From an uncultured Nostocoides sp. (GTDB lineage: Bacteria > Actinomycetota > Actinomycetes > Actinomycetales > Dermatophilaceae), in the NCBI GenBank assembly GCA_937873315.1, contig CALMQX010000033.1:62001-126000 (forward strand): a DNA stretch of 64,000 bases, written 5' to 3'. The first letter of the stretch is position 1. Each line of letters opens with the position of its first letter. Below the pieces are notes generated by a model. It had not been told where the DNA came from. It did not search any database and saw only the letters and a program-made list of their open reading frames with translations. Shown here in pieces: positions 39,969-49,088 of the stretch. The translations under genes and the position numbers were made by a program.

Positions 39969-40014
39969 ACCACCCCGAGCGGGGCTCCGGACCTCCGGAG
40001 CCTCGCTCGGTGGT
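39969..40014. terminator. rpsA terminator, shared with convergent kinase gene
   Basis: A GC-rich hairpin has its upper stem at 39981-39990 pairing with 39995-40004 around an ACCT loop, extended by further pairs down to 39969/40014. It ends 17 bp before the convergent FGGY kinase stop. Confidence 0.65.
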
Positions 40015-40031
40015 TGTCGAGGGCTTTTCGG

Positions 40032-41555
40032 TCAGCGCACGCGAGCGGACGTCCGATGCCACGAGCGCAGGCCGTCCCGCATACCGGCGTATGCCCTTGC
40101 CTCCGGCTGGCGCGCGGTGAAGGCACCGTCCACGGGCACCCGCTGCGAAACGTCGTCGAAGGAGAGCGCGCCGAGCGCAATCCCAGCGAGGAGAGCGGCA
40201 CCCCGCAGTTGAGCGTGCATCGGGTCGCGAACCCGCTCGATCGTGCGACCCAACGCATCGGCATGGATCTGACACCACAGGTCGGATTGAGCGCCACCCC
40301 CGAGGATGCGCAGTGCGTCGAGTTCGCGGCCCACGAACCGCTCCACGGGACCGAGCAGCCAGGCCGCTTGGAGGGCTACCCCCTCTAGGACCGCCCGGGC
40401 GAGATCGGCTCGAGAGGTGGTCAGCGACATCCCGTGCCAACTCGCTCTGGCCGCGCGATCATCCACAGGGGAGCGCATGCCGGCCAGCCAGGGTGCGAAC
40501 CGGGCGCCATTGGCGCCAACCGGGCTGGTGGCAGCCAAGGAGCACCACGCGCCATAGTCGAGGCCGGGAAAGGTCGCCGCCAGCCAGGCTAAGGACGCTC
40601 CGGCGGCCTCATGATTGTTGGCCATGAGATAACTGCCTGGACGGAGCCCGGGGATGGTGGCGATCGAGTGGAAGACATCGGTCTTTTTGCGATCCACCTC
40701 CGCCGAGATCCACGACGTCGTGGAGATCGCGAGATGGCTCTGTCCCGGCCCCAGTGCGCCCGAACCCACCCAGGCGCTGTGGATGTCCGGGACGGCCCCC
40801 ACCACCACGCAGGATCGCGGCAGCCCGAGTTCGGTGGCGACCTCCGGCCGCAGCGGACCCACGGTACGCAGCGCCGGCCCTAGCTCAGGCAGGCGTGCGG
40901 GATCAATGCCGGTCCAGCCGATCAACGCAGGGTCGTACGTGGCGCGCGGTCCCCGGACATCCACCAGCCATGCTCCACTCATGGAGGCGGCCGAGGCCGA
41001 AGCTATCCCGGTCATCCGCATAGTGAGGGCGTCGATAGGTTCAAGGAACCAGCGAGCCCGCTGCGCGACCACCGAGTCATCACGGGTGAAGCCGAGCATA
41101 TGGCTGATCGGATCACCTCCCGATGGTGAAGGTGCCCCGGCCGTGCGGCGCACCCAGACCGGCATTCGGGTGGGGTGGTAGCCCATCACCTTGCCACCGA
41201 TCAGGTCAGCACTATGTCCGGCAGCAGAGGTGTCCATCCACAGTCGGCAGGGAGCCACCGGCCGGCCGTCAGCGTCCACTGGCACCGTGCTGCTCCATTG
41301 ACCGGTGACCGCCACAGCGATGATGCGCTCCGGCTCAATTGCCTTCTCTGAGAGCGCCGTACGCGTCAACTCGACGATGCTTCGCCACCAGTCATCGGCA
41401 TCCTGAGTGGCGATGCCGTTCGGGCCGCGGGTCGTTACTGTCGAGCGAAATCCACTCCACTCAATGACGCCGGCCAGGCTGACCAGGGCTACCTTGGGCC
41501 CACCGGTTCCCAGGTCGACCGCGAGGACCAGTTCCCGATCAGGGATCGCGTTCAC
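40032..41555 (-). CDS. FGGY-family carbohydrate kinase (xylulokinase-like)
   Basis: The 507-residue protein has the actin-like ATPase fold of FGGY kinases. An N-terminal phosphate loop is 'VLAVDLGTGGPKVALV'. 'AVAVTGQWSSTVPVDADGRPVAPCRLWMDTSA' is the sugar-side motif. 'GAVPDIHSAWVGSGALGPGQSHLAISTTSWI' and 'LRILGGGAQSDLWCQIHADALGRTIERV' are the C-terminal signature. It phosphorylates a polyol or ketose with ATP; the exact substrate is unclear and the N-terminal 'GTGG' departs from the usual GTSS/GTGS. The GTG at 41555 overlaps the stop of the PLP enzyme (GTGA), so the two act together. Confidence 0.87.
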   Translation of the reverse strand: MNAIPDRELVLAVDLGTGGPKVALVSLAGVIEWSGFRSTVTTRGPNGIATQDADDWWRSIVELTRTALSEKAIEPERIIAVAVTGQWSSTVPVDADGRPVAPCRLWMDTSAAGHSADLIGGKVMGYHPTRMPVWVRRTAGAPSPSGGDPISHMLGFTRDDSVVAQRARWFLEPIDALTMRMTGIASASAASMSGAWLVDVRGPRATYDPALIGWTGIDPARLPELGPALRTVGPLRPEVATELGLPRSCVVVGAVPDIHSAWVGSGALGPGQSHLAISTTSWISAEVDRKKTDVFHSIATIPGLRPGSYLMANNHEAAGASLAWLAATFPGLDYGAWCSLAATSPVGANGARFAPWLAGMRSPVDDRAARASWHGMSLTTSRADLARAVLEGVALQAAWLLGPVERFVGRELDALRILGGGAQSDLWCQIHADALGRTIERVRDPMHAQLRGAALLAGIALGALSFDDVSQRVPVDGAFTARQPEARAYAGMRDGLRSWHRTSARVR

Positions 41556-42967
41556 GGCATGGGTACCGAGAGCTGCGCGTCCATCAACTGACCCATGAGG
41601 AGTTCGAGCATCGATCCGGATTCGGGCGTCGGGCCGCCGGGGAAGCCGCCGTAGATGGCACCGGTGCGGGACGGGGTATCGCGGTTGGCCTGCGCGTACG
41701 CCACGGCTTCGGCCAGGTCGGCGGCGAATCGATCCGTGACGCCCGGCTGCGTCTGCGGGCGTGTGACGGCGAAGTGCACCCCGTTGGGGTACTGCAGCCC
41801 GTTGAAGCGCCACCCCTTGCGAGCCATGTGCTCCGAGACGTGGTAGGGATCAAAGGAATCGGAGGTGAACGCGAAGAGAAAGGTCGGGTCACCGAGCAGG
41901 CGCAAGTCGGGATGGGAGCGCACGGCCGCCTGCATCGCGTAGGACGCTTCGAAGATCTCCCGGGCGTACCGCCGATAGCCCTCCGCCCCGGTGGCGACCA
42001 AGCTGGCCCACGCGGAGGCGAGGAGGCCGGTGCTCCGGGAGCCCTCCATCCCCGGCGAGAAGTACTTGCCGCCCACCCAATCCGCTTCTGCGAAATAGGC
42101 GGCATTGCGCACCACTTTGTCGCGGAAGAGTACCGTCGAGGTGCCTTTGAGGCCGTACGCGTACTTGTGCGTGTCCGCGGAGATCGAGGTGACTCCGGGG
42201 ACGCGGAAGTCGAACGCCGGGATGGGATATCCCAGCTGCTCGGCGAATGGCAGCAGGAAGCCGCCGAGGCAACCGTCGACGTGCAGGCCGACGCCCCGCT
42301 CAAGCGCGAGTGCGCCCAGGTCGGCAATCGGATCGATGGTCCCGTAGGGGTAATTCCCCGCGGATCCGATGATGGCGACGGTGTTGGCGTCAATCTCCTC
42401 GGCCAACCGTTCAGGGTCCACCAGCGTGGTTTGCGGATCGACGGGAATGGTCCGCAGCTCCATCCCGAACAGATGAGCTGCTTTGGCGAAGGCCGGGTGG
42501 GCCGTGGACGGGCGCACCACATTGGGCCGATCAATGCTGCGGTACTTGGCTGCGTGATCCCGATACGCCAGCATGGCCTGGAGGATGCTGGCGGTGCCCC
42601 CACCGGTCATCATGCCGACCGGGTCGTGTCCCGCCGAGCGGGCCGCATCGGCGTGCATGAGGTCCAGGGTCATCGCAATGACCTCACCCTCGAAACGGGT
42701 GGCGCTGGGGCAAAGGTCACGTTGCAGGGCGTTGGCATGCCCGAAGAGTCCGAAGGCCTGTTCCAGGAAGCCGTAGTGTGCATGGTCCCCGGAGTACATC
42801 GTTCCCGAGCATTGTCCACCCTGCCAGGACGAGTCCTCCTCTTGGGCGAGCAGCCGGAGCTCGGCCAAGATCTGGTCGCGATCGCGTCCTTGCTCGGGGA
42901 TCGCCCGGAGCACGGGGAAGCGGCTGGCGTAGGGGTAGGCGTCGAAGAGGTCGCTCACAGGACGCAC
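41552..42967 (-). CDS. PLP-dependent enzyme of the sphingosine-phosphate-lyase/decarboxylase group
   Basis: The 471-residue fold type I PLP enzyme has 'GMMTGGGTASILQAMLAYRD', 'VVRPSTAHPAFAKAAHLFGME', the cofactor Asp D231 in 'HVDGCLGGFLLPF' and the Schiff-base Lys K268 in 'SISADTHKYAYGLKGTSTVLF'. 'SADTHKYxxxxKGTS' is the form seen in sphingosine-1-phosphate lyases, rather than amino-acid decarboxylases, and the N-terminal 'WQGGQCSGTMYSGDHAHYGFL' matches that group. It probably cleaves a phosphorylated amino-alcohol or decarboxylates an amino acid. It is coupled by GTGA to an FGGY kinase. A second GTG start lies at 42958. Confidence 0.85.
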   Translation of the reverse strand: MRPVSDLFDAYPYASRFPVLRAIPEQGRDRDQILAELRLLAQEEDSSWQGGQCSGTMYSGDHAHYGFLEQAFGLFGHANALQRDLCPSATRFEGEVIAMTLDLMHADAARSAGHDPVGMMTGGGTASILQAMLAYRDHAAKYRSIDRPNVVRPSTAHPAFAKAAHLFGMELRTIPVDPQTTLVDPERLAEEIDANTVAIIGSAGNYPYGTIDPIADLGALALERGVGLHVDGCLGGFLLPFAEQLGYPIPAFDFRVPGVTSISADTHKYAYGLKGTSTVLFRDKVVRNAAYFAEADWVGGKYFSPGMEGSRSTGLLASAWASLVATGAEGYRRYAREIFEASYAMQAAVRSHPDLRLLGDPTFLFAFTSDSFDPYHVSEHMARKGWRFNGLQYPNGVHFAVTRPQTQPGVTDRFAADLAEAVAYAQANRDTPSRTGAIYGGFPGGPTPESGSMLELLMGQLMDAQLSVPMP

Positions 42968-42997
42968 GCTAGTGGTATCGCCGGGAGAACGGTGGCT

Positions 42998-44155
42998 TCA
43001 GGGCGACTTGTCGCGAGTGGTTGCCATCGGTTCTCGCGCGGACGGCCGACGCCCCCAGGACCCGACCAGGCGATCGACCGGGCGGGCGACAACGCGTTCG
43101 ACCAGCGCCACCACGGCGATCAGCACACCGATCGTCACCAGGCTGCGGGGGAGGGGATGCCATTGCGGGGTGTGCCTGGCCATCGCCTCGAAGATCGGAA
43201 TATGCCAGAGGAAGATGGTCAAGGACATCCGGCCGAGCATGCTGAGCCGGTCCGATGACCACAGCGTTCCGGCCATCGTCGGCACGCCCTTCGCCCCATC
43301 GTCGCCCAAGACCATCATGGCCGTCGCGGCGCCGATGATCGGGCCCAACCAGGTGAAGTAGGCGTCCAAGCCGAAGAAGGCCGTGCTCAGGATGCCACCC
43401 AGGAGAATCAGCGTTCCCGCACCCAGGTAAGCGGCAGCGCGCTCACGGCTCCAGGTCAGCTTGGGTGCGATTAGCGCAGCGGCCACGCCCCACAGGATGG
43501 CGTCCAGGCGATCCACGGTCGTCAGCGTGGCGTGGAACCACCCATGGGCGGCGAAATCGACGGAGCGCCACACCGACGACAGCACGAGCGCGGTCAGGAC
43601 GACGCCGCCCAAGACGCGGCGGTACTTGCCCACGGCGACGACAAGCAGCGTCATCACGGCCAGCACCTGCACGTCGATGCCCAGGAAGTAGAGCGCGCCG
43701 ATGTCCGAGCGGGCCTCCAGCGCGTGGTCTCGAACATAGGTATTCCACGTGTACGTCGCTGCGCTGAGCAAGGACTCACGGTTGACTTGGTCGGTTGCGA
43801 GATCCGTGGGGTCAAACCTGATCATCAACCAGACGGCGCCGAGAAGCACCCACATCTGCACCGTGATCCGGATTGTTCGGCGGGTGAACCACCCCAGCGC
43901 ACTCGTCGGTCCTTGCGAGTCGCGGGCGCGCAAGAGGGCCCTAGTGGCGAGGAACCCGCTTATGGTGAAGAAGATGCTGACGGCCACCGAGCCGGAGTTG
44001 AAAAGCGCAGCGAATGAACCGATGCCATCTCGGGCATCCTCGGGCCAGATCTTCCACGAGTGCGAGAGCACCACCAAGACGATGGCCAGCCCCCGCACCC
44101 CGTCGAGGACGAATGACCTGGGGGTGGCGGGGAGCGGTGTCGGAGAATCGGTCAC
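42998..44155 (-). CDS. Acyltransferase family 3 membrane protein
   Basis: The 385-residue protein has about ten helices and the family signature 'FVLDGVRGLAIVLVVLSHSWKIW', followed by 'GSVAVSIFFTISGFLATRALL' and 'YTWNTYVRDHALEARSDIGALYFLGIDVQVLAVMTLLV'. It should acylate a surface glycan or lipid. The GTG at 44155 overlaps the stop of the upstream acyltransferase (GTGA). The two paralogues are clearly different in sequence, so they are probably not redundant. Confidence 0.88.
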   Translation of the reverse strand: MTDSPTPLPATPRSFVLDGVRGLAIVLVVLSHSWKIWPEDARDGIGSFAALFNSGSVAVSIFFTISGFLATRALLRARDSQGPTSALGWFTRRTIRITVQMWVLLGAVWLMIRFDPTDLATDQVNRESLLSAATYTWNTYVRDHALEARSDIGALYFLGIDVQVLAVMTLLVVAVGKYRRVLGGVVLTALVLSSVWRSVDFAAHGWFHATLTTVDRLDAILWGVAAALIAPKLTWSRERAAAYLGAGTLILLGGILSTAFFGLDAYFTWLGPIIGAATAMMVLGDDGAKGVPTMAGTLWSSDRLSMLGRMSLTIFLWHIPIFEAMARHTPQWHPLPRSLVTIGVLIAVVALVERVVARPVDRLVGSWGRRPSAREPMATTRDKSP

Positions 44156-45297
44156 GACGATGCCTTGGTGCTCAGAGTCGCTTGCTCAGCCTGGGCGGCA
44201 TTCGGACGGAGGTGGGTCTGCAGCCACCGGCGAGCGGGTTCGTCGAGATAGCGGTGCGTGACTGCGCTGACTACAGCCAAGAGGAAGAGGGCGGTGATGG
44301 CGCGGGGCTGCCAGGTCCAGGCCTTGGTGTGGCGCTCAACCAGCATGAAGATCGGTAGGTGCCAGATAAAGACGGCCAATGAAGCCCGTCCCAACCACAC
44401 CAGGGCTGGCGTCGACAATGCCCGGCTGACCACGCTCGCTCGGTCGAGTTGGGCGATCCCCAGGACGGTGAGCGCGGCGAATCCCGAGTAGAACAGGCCC
44501 CACGTCTCCAGATAGGCGAAGGGACCCAGTTCCTTAAGGATCGACATCAAGACGAGCAGGGCGAGCACCCCCACCGCAAGTGCCTTTGCGGCATACCGCT
44601 TCGCTACTCCGTAGCTCACCAACACCGCGACCAGGGAGCCAAGCAGGACCGCGTCAGCGCGGGTCGCGGTCGACACCGTGGCGGGAATCCAGCCATCGGT
44701 GGCGACGACGTGGAAACGCCAGGCGGCGCTGGCAACGATGAGCTCGGCCAAGGCGACGCCGAGCGCGGCCCGGCGGCGACCGAAGACCAGCAGGATCAGC
44801 GGGAGCACGAGGTACACCTGCTGCTGAACCGAGAGGTACCACATATGGCCCAGGTCCGCCCTGGTGCTGAGCAGGTCGTTCGTCGCCTGCAGATTCGTGG
44901 TGTAGGTCACCATATTCGCCGCAGACATGGTCGTGGCGCGGGTCGTGTACGGGTCGGTGCTGTCGAGGAAGTGAATGAGCACGATCGCGACGGCCAAGGG
45001 GATCACCTGGACCCCGAGCCGGACCAAACGACGCAGATAGAAGCGCACCGGGTCATAGGTGCCGCGGTCGAGCTCGCGCAGCAGCCCGCGGGTGACGATG
45101 TAGCCACCCACAATGAAAAAGACGCCCACCGCGCCGCCACCGAAGAAACCCCGCAGCAGGGGAACCCGGTTGATCGAGTCCAAGGGCCACAGCAGATTCC
45201 CGGCGTGACCGACCACGACCAGCACGATGGTCGCGCCACGCAAGCCGTCCAGTGCGGCTATTCGGGTCGCCGACGGCGCCGGCGTGGCTTCGGTCAC
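44152..45297 (-). CDS. Acyltransferase family 3 membrane protein
   Basis: A family-3 acyltransferase of about 381 residues with 'IAALDGLRGATIVLVVVGHAGNLLWPL', 'GGGAVGVFFIVGGYIVTRGLL' and 'TRADLGHMWYLSVQQQVYLVLPLILLV'. The frame is open to a TTG at 45345 and a GTG at 45324, but the start at GTG 45297 is preferred: TACTCT ends 6 nt before it on the minus strand, the leaderless geometry seen elsewhere. The longer forms would nearly touch the coaE start. It is the first gene of a two-gene unit. Confidence 0.85.
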   Translation of the reverse strand: MTEATPAPSATRIAALDGLRGATIVLVVVGHAGNLLWPLDSINRVPLLRGFFGGGAVGVFFIVGGYIVTRGLLRELDRGTYDPVRFYLRRLVRLGVQVIPLAVAIVLIHFLDSTDPYTTRATTMSAANMVTYTTNLQATNDLLSTRADLGHMWYLSVQQQVYLVLPLILLVFGRRRAALGVALAELIVASAAWRFHVVATDGWIPATVSTATRADAVLLGSLVAVLVSYGVAKRYAAKALAVGVLALLVLMSILKELGPFAYLETWGLFYSGFAALTVLGIAQLDRASVVSRALSTPALVWLGRASLAVFIWHLPIFMLVERHTKAWTWQPRAITALFLLAVVSAVTHRYLDEPARRWLQTHLRPNAAQAEQATLSTKASS

Positions 45298-45303
45298 CGT
45301 TGG

Positions 45304-45309
45304 AGAGTA
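45304..45309 (-). promoter_or_regulatory. -10 hexamer of leaderless acyltransferase gene
   Basis: On the minus strand TACTCT ends 6 nt before the GTG at 45297. It lies 27 bp from the divergent coaE -10. Confidence 0.45.
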
Positions 45310-45335
45310 CCGGGCAGCGGCCACCGTTGGGGTCG

Positions 45336-45341
45336 TAGGCT
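45336..45341 (+). promoter_or_regulatory. -10 hexamer of leaderless coaE
   Basis: TAGGCT ends 6 nt before the coaE ATG at 45348; no ribosome site. Confidence 0.55.
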
Positions 45342-45347
45342 CCAATC

Positions 45348-46529
45348 ATGCTGCGCATCGGACTCACCGGCGGAATCGGCTCCGGCAAGTCCACGGTGTC
45401 AGCGCGGCTGGCCGAACTCGGCGCCGAGATCATCGACGCCGACGTGATTGCCCGCGAGGTCGTCCAGCCGGGCGAGCCGGCCTTGGCCGCGATCGCCGAG
45501 CACTTCGGCTCAGAACTGGTCAGCGAGGATGGCGGCCTGCGTCGGGCCGAACTCGGACGGCGGGTCTTCGGCGACCCAGCGGCCCTGCGCGCGCTGGAAG
45601 CCATCACGCATCCCGCGATCTGGGCCCGAACGGCCCAGCGGTTTGCCGCCATGTCTGCCGAGGCGATCGTGGTGCATGACATGCCGCTGCTGGTCGAGAA
45701 GGCCATGTCCTCCGAGTACCACCTCACAGTCGTCGTGGGGGCTTCGGAGCGGACTCGCCGGGCTCGACTGATCTCTTTGCGAGGGATGGACCCCGCCGAC
45801 GCCGCAGCGCGGATCCAGGCGCAGGCCGACGATGCGGCCCGCCGCGCCGCCGCGGACGTCTGGCTGGACAACGAAGGCACTCCGGACGAGCTCATGGCGC
45901 AGGTGGATCGGCTCTGGCAGGAACGGCTGGTGCCCTTCGAGCGGAACCTGCGCCTCGGCATCCGGCAGCGACGGCCCAACGAGGTGACGCTGGTGCTGAA
46001 CCCCGCCTGGGAAAGCACCGGAGCCCGCCTGGCGGCGCGGATCAGTGCAGCGCTCGGTCCTCGCGCCATCAGGGTGGACCATATTGGCTCCACCGCGGTC
46101 CCTGACCTGCTGGCCAAGGAGGTCATCGATCTTCAGGTCGGGGTGCGTCACCTCGGGAATGCCGATGACCCGGACTTCCGGTTGGCGATGGGGCAGGCCG
46201 GGTATGTCCTGATGGAGGGCACGCTCGCGGATCGGGCCAAGGATGGTTCGGTCTGGGCCAAGCGGTTCTACGGAGGATGCGATCCGGGGCAGATCGTCCA
46301 TGTGCACGTCCGCGAGGTCGGGTCGCCGGGGTGGCTCTGGGCGTTGCGATTCCGAGACTGGCTGCGGGCCGATGATGAGGCTCGAGCGGAGTATGCCGCC
46401 ATGAAGACCATGGTCGCGCAGCAATTGTCAGGCTGGGATGACTACCCCGAACGCAAGGAGCCGTGGTTCGACGGCATCCACGAGCGAGTTCTGGAGTGGG
46501 CCGGGCGCACCGGCTGGCAGCCTCAGTAG
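45348..46529 (+). CDS. coaE: Dephospho-CoA kinase fused to GrpB/UPF0157 domain
   Basis: CoaE phosphorylates the 3'-OH of dephospho-CoA in the last step of CoA synthesis. Residues 1-200 hold the kinase: Walker A 'IGLTGGIGSGKST', 'IIDADVIAREVVQPG', 'ITHPAIW', 'VVHDMPLLVEK' and the lid 'RTRRARLISLRGM'. From about residue 215 a second domain of the GrpB/UPF0157 nucleotidyltransferase-like family follows ('VDHIGSTAVPDLLAKEVIDLQV', 'VHVHVREVGSPGWLWALRFRDWLRAD'). The same fusion is known in mycobacterial CoaE; the role of the extra domain there is not settled. Confidence 0.95.
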   Translation: MLRIGLTGGIGSGKSTVSARLAELGAEIIDADVIAREVVQPGEPALAAIAEHFGSELVSEDGGLRRAELGRRVFGDPAALRALEAITHPAIWARTAQRFAAMSAEAIVVHDMPLLVEKAMSSEYHLTVVVGASERTRRARLISLRGMDPADAAARIQAQADDAARRAAADVWLDNEGTPDELMAQVDRLWQERLVPFERNLRLGIRQRRPNEVTLVLNPAWESTGARLAARISAALGPRAIRVDHIGSTAVPDLLAKEVIDLQVGVRHLGNADDPDFRLAMGQAGYVLMEGTLADRAKDGSVWAKRFYGGCDPGQIVHVHVREVGSPGWLWALRFRDWLRADDEARAEYAAMKTMVAQQLSGWDDYPERKEPWFDGIHERVLEWAGRTGWQPQ

Positions 46530-46574
46530 CCGCCTCGACTCGCTCGGGCGCAGTGCACTGTCGGGGGCACGGCA

Positions 46575-46580
46575 TACCGT
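46575..46580 (+). promoter_or_regulatory. -10 hexamer of leaderless uvrB
   Basis: TACCGT ends 6 nt before the uvrB ATG at 46587. It overlaps a GGCATAC word at 46571-46577. Confidence 0.5.
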
Positions 46581-46586
46581 GGACCC

Positions 46587-48695
46587 ATGCGTCCCGTTAC
46601 TGAGTTGCAGCGCAAGCTCGCGCCCATTGAGGTGATCTCTGAGTTCCAGCCCGCCGGTGACCAGCCGGCCGCGATTGCGGAGCTTGCCGAGCGGATCAAC
46701 CGGGGCGAGCAGAATGTGGTTCTGCTGGGCGCCACCGGCACCGGCAAGTCGGCGACCACGGCGTGGCTGATCGAGAAGGTGCAACGCCCGACCCTGGTGA
46801 TGGCACCCAACAAGACGCTGGCTGCTCAACTTGCCAACGAGTTCCGAGAGTTGTTGCCCAACAACGCTGTTGAGTACTTCGTCTCCTACTACGACTACTA
46901 CCAGCCCGAGGCGTACGTCCCGCAGACGGATACGTACATCGAGAAGGATTCGTCGATCAACGACGAGGTCGAGCGGCTGCGGCATTCGGCGACGAACAGT
47001 CTGCTCACTCGCCGGGATGTGGTGGTCGTCGCGTCGGTGTCGTGCATCTATGGCTTGGGCACCCCGCAGGAGTATGTCGACCGGATGGTCCCGCTGCGGG
47101 TGGGGGATGAGGTCGGGCGCGATGACCTGCTTCGTCGCTTCGTCCACATGCAGTACACCCGCAACGACCTGGCCTTCACGCGGGGCACCTTCCGCGTGCG
47201 GGGTGACACCGTCGAGATCATCCCCATGTACGAAGAGCTCGCGGTGCGCATCGAGTTCTTCGGCGACGAGATCGAGGCGCTCTACACCTTGCATCCGGTC
47301 ACGGGGGAGGTGGTGCGCGAGGAAACCGAGATGTATGTCTTCCCGGCGAGCCACTATGTGGCCGGGCCTGATCGGATGGAGCGCGCGATCGGCGGTATCG
47401 AGCGCGAGCTCGAGGACCAACTGGCCCTATTCGAGCGGCAGGGCAAATTGTTGGAGGCCCAGCGCCTGCGGATGCGCACGACCTATGACATCGAGATGAT
47501 GCGCCAGGTGGGCTCGTGCTCCGGGATCGAGAACTATTCGATGCACATCGATGGGCGCTCCCCGGGCAGCGCGCCGAACTGCCTCATCGACTACTTCCCG
47601 GAGGATTTCCTCCTGGTGATCGACGAGTCGCACGTCACCGTGCCGCAGATCGGCGCGATGTATGAGGGCGACGCCTCCCGCAAGCGCACGCTGGTCGAGC
47701 ATGGCTTCCGCCTGCCCAGTGCCATGGATAACCGCCCACTGAAGTGGGAGGAGTTCCTTGAGCGCATCGGGCAGACCGTCTACCTCTCGGCCACCCCAGG
47801 GGCCTACGAGTTAGCCAAGGCAGACGGCGTGGTCGAGCAGATCATCCGGCCGACCGGGCTGATCGACCCGCAGGTCATCCTCAAGCCCACCAAGGGGCAG
47901 ATCGACGATCTGCTCCACGAGATCGGTGAGCGGGCCAAGCGCAACGAGCGGGTGCTGGTCACCACGCTGACCAAGAAGATGGCCGAGGATCTCACCGACT
48001 ACCTGCTCGACAAGGGCGTTCGGGTGCGCTACCTGCACTCAGACATCGATACCTTGCGGCGGGTTGAGTTGCTTCGCGAGTTGCGGCTGGGGGAGTTCGA
48101 TGTGCTGGTCGGGATCAACCTGCTCCGCGAGGGCTTGGATCTGCCCGAGGTGTCCCTGGTCAGCATCCTGGACGCCGACAAGGAAGGCTTCCTGCGCTCA
48201 TCCCGGTCGTTGATCCAGACCATTGGTCGGGCGGCGCGCAATGTGTCGGGTGAGGTCCACATGTATGCCGACACCGTGACGCCGTCGATGGCTGAGGCCG
48301 TCGACGAGACCAATCGCCGCCGCGAGAAGCAGATGGCCTACAACCGCGAGCATGGGATCGACCCCACGCCGCTGCGCAAGAAGATCGCCGATATCACCGA
48401 CATGCTCCAACGCGAGGACGCGGATACCGAGTCCTTGCTCGGCTCGGGGCGAGCGCGCAGCCGGGGCAAGTCCGATGGTGGCCGCGGCCGCAGCGGCGCG
48501 ATTGCCGGGCCAGTTGGTGCCAGCCGCTTGCCGGCTGGCGCCGCGGCCACCGACCTGGCCGCACTCATCCAGGAGCTCACCGCGCAGATGCATGGAGCCG
48601 CAGGCGACCTGCATTTCGAATTGGCCGCCCGGCTGCGCGACGAGATCGGTGAGCTCAAGAAGGAGCTTCGCCAGATGACCGAAGGCACGAAGTGA
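46587..48695 (+). CDS. uvrB: Excinuclease ABC subunit B
   Basis: UvrB is the damage-verifying helicase-like subunit of nucleotide excision repair. The 702-residue protein has Walker A '[17 protein letters not shown]', the beta-hairpin '[38 protein letters not shown]', '[18 protein letters not shown]', helicase motifs V/VI '[44 protein letters not shown]' and a C-terminal UVR motif '[41 protein letters not shown]' that binds UvrC. A Gly/Arg/Ser-rich linker precedes the UVR motif. Its stop overlaps the next GTG. Confidence 0.97.
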   Translation: MRPVTELQRKLAPIEVISEFQPAGDQPAAIAELAERINRGEQNVVLLGATGTGKSATTAWLIEKVQRPTLVMAPNKTLAAQLANEFRELLPNNAVEYFVSYYDYYQPEAYVPQTDTYIEKDSSINDEVERLRHSATNSLLTRRDVVVVASVSCIYGLGTPQEYVDRMVPLRVGDEVGRDDLLRRFVHMQYTRNDLAFTRGTFRVRGDTVEIIPMYEELAVRIEFFGDEIEALYTLHPVTGEVVREETEMYVFPASHYVAGPDRMERAIGGIERELEDQLALFERQGKLLEAQRLRMRTTYDIEMMRQVGSCSGIENYSMHIDGRSPGSAPNCLIDYFPEDFLLVIDESHVTVPQIGAMYEGDASRKRTLVEHGFRLPSAMDNRPLKWEEFLERIGQTVYLSATPGAYELAKADGVVEQIIRPTGLIDPQVILKPTKGQIDDLLHEIGERAKRNERVLVTTLTKKMAEDLTDYLLDKGVRVRYLHSDIDTLRRVELLRELRLGEFDVLVGINLLREGLDLPEVSLVSILDADKEGFLRSSRSLIQTIGRAARNVSGEVHMYADTVTPSMAEAVDETNRRREKQMAYNREHGIDPTPLRKKIADITDMLQREDADTESLLGSGRARSRGKSDGGRGRSGAIAGPVGASRLPAGAAATDLAALIQELTAQMHGAAGDLHFELAARLRDEIGELKKELRQMTEGTK

Positions 48696-49069
48696 CGTCC
48701 GACCGGTCGGCCGTCGGGGGTGAGTTGGCGGCATACGCCCTGGCTAAACCGGGCGCCTGGGCAGACCAGCCCTGGGAAGGTGATCACGTCGCCAAGGTCG
48801 CCGAGAAGATCTATTGCTTCCTCGGGGAGAGCAGCATCGGCGTGAAGTGCGGGAGCACGCGAGCGGAGGCCGACGAGTGGCTCGCAGAGTTCCCGGCTGA
48901 CGCCTCGGTTATGCCCTACCTCGGGCGTTCTGGGTGGAACACCTTGCGCATCGATGGGGCGATTGGCGCGGAGGTGCTCAAGGAGGCCATCGATGCGTCC
49001 TATGCCTTGGTAGTGGCGCGGCTGCCACGCTCTCGGCGGCCGTCGGGCACGGGGGCCGGGGGAGGCTAG
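48692..49069 (+). CDS. MmcQ/YjbR-family protein
   Basis: The 125-residue protein has the YjbR/CyaY-like fold: '[34 protein letters not shown]', '[41 protein letters not shown]' and '[22 protein letters not shown]'. Members are often called DNA-binding, but the biochemical role is uncertain. The GTG at 48692 overlaps the uvrB stop (GTGA). Coupling to uvrB suggests, but does not prove, a repair link. Confidence 0.85.
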   Translation: MTSDRSAVGGELAAYALAKPGAWADQPWEGDHVAKVAEKIYCFLGESSIGVKCGSTRAEADEWLAEFPADASVMPYLGRSGWNTLRIDGAIGAEVLKEAIDASYALVVARLPRSRRPSGTGAGGG

Positions 49070-49076
49070 GCCCACC

Positions 49077-49082
49077 TAGACT
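49077..49082 (+). promoter_or_regulatory. -10 hexamer of leaderless terC
   Basis: TAGACT ends 6 nt before the GTG at 49089. The preceding gene stops at 49069, so terC has its own promoter. Confidence 0.5.
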
Positions 49083-49088
49083 GATCGG

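Noticed and set aside
45298-45345. TTG at 45345 or GTG at 45324 as the acyltransferase start
   Set aside because: These starts lie almost on top of the coaE start and lack any ribosome site; GTG 45297 has the -10 spacing of other leaderless genes.
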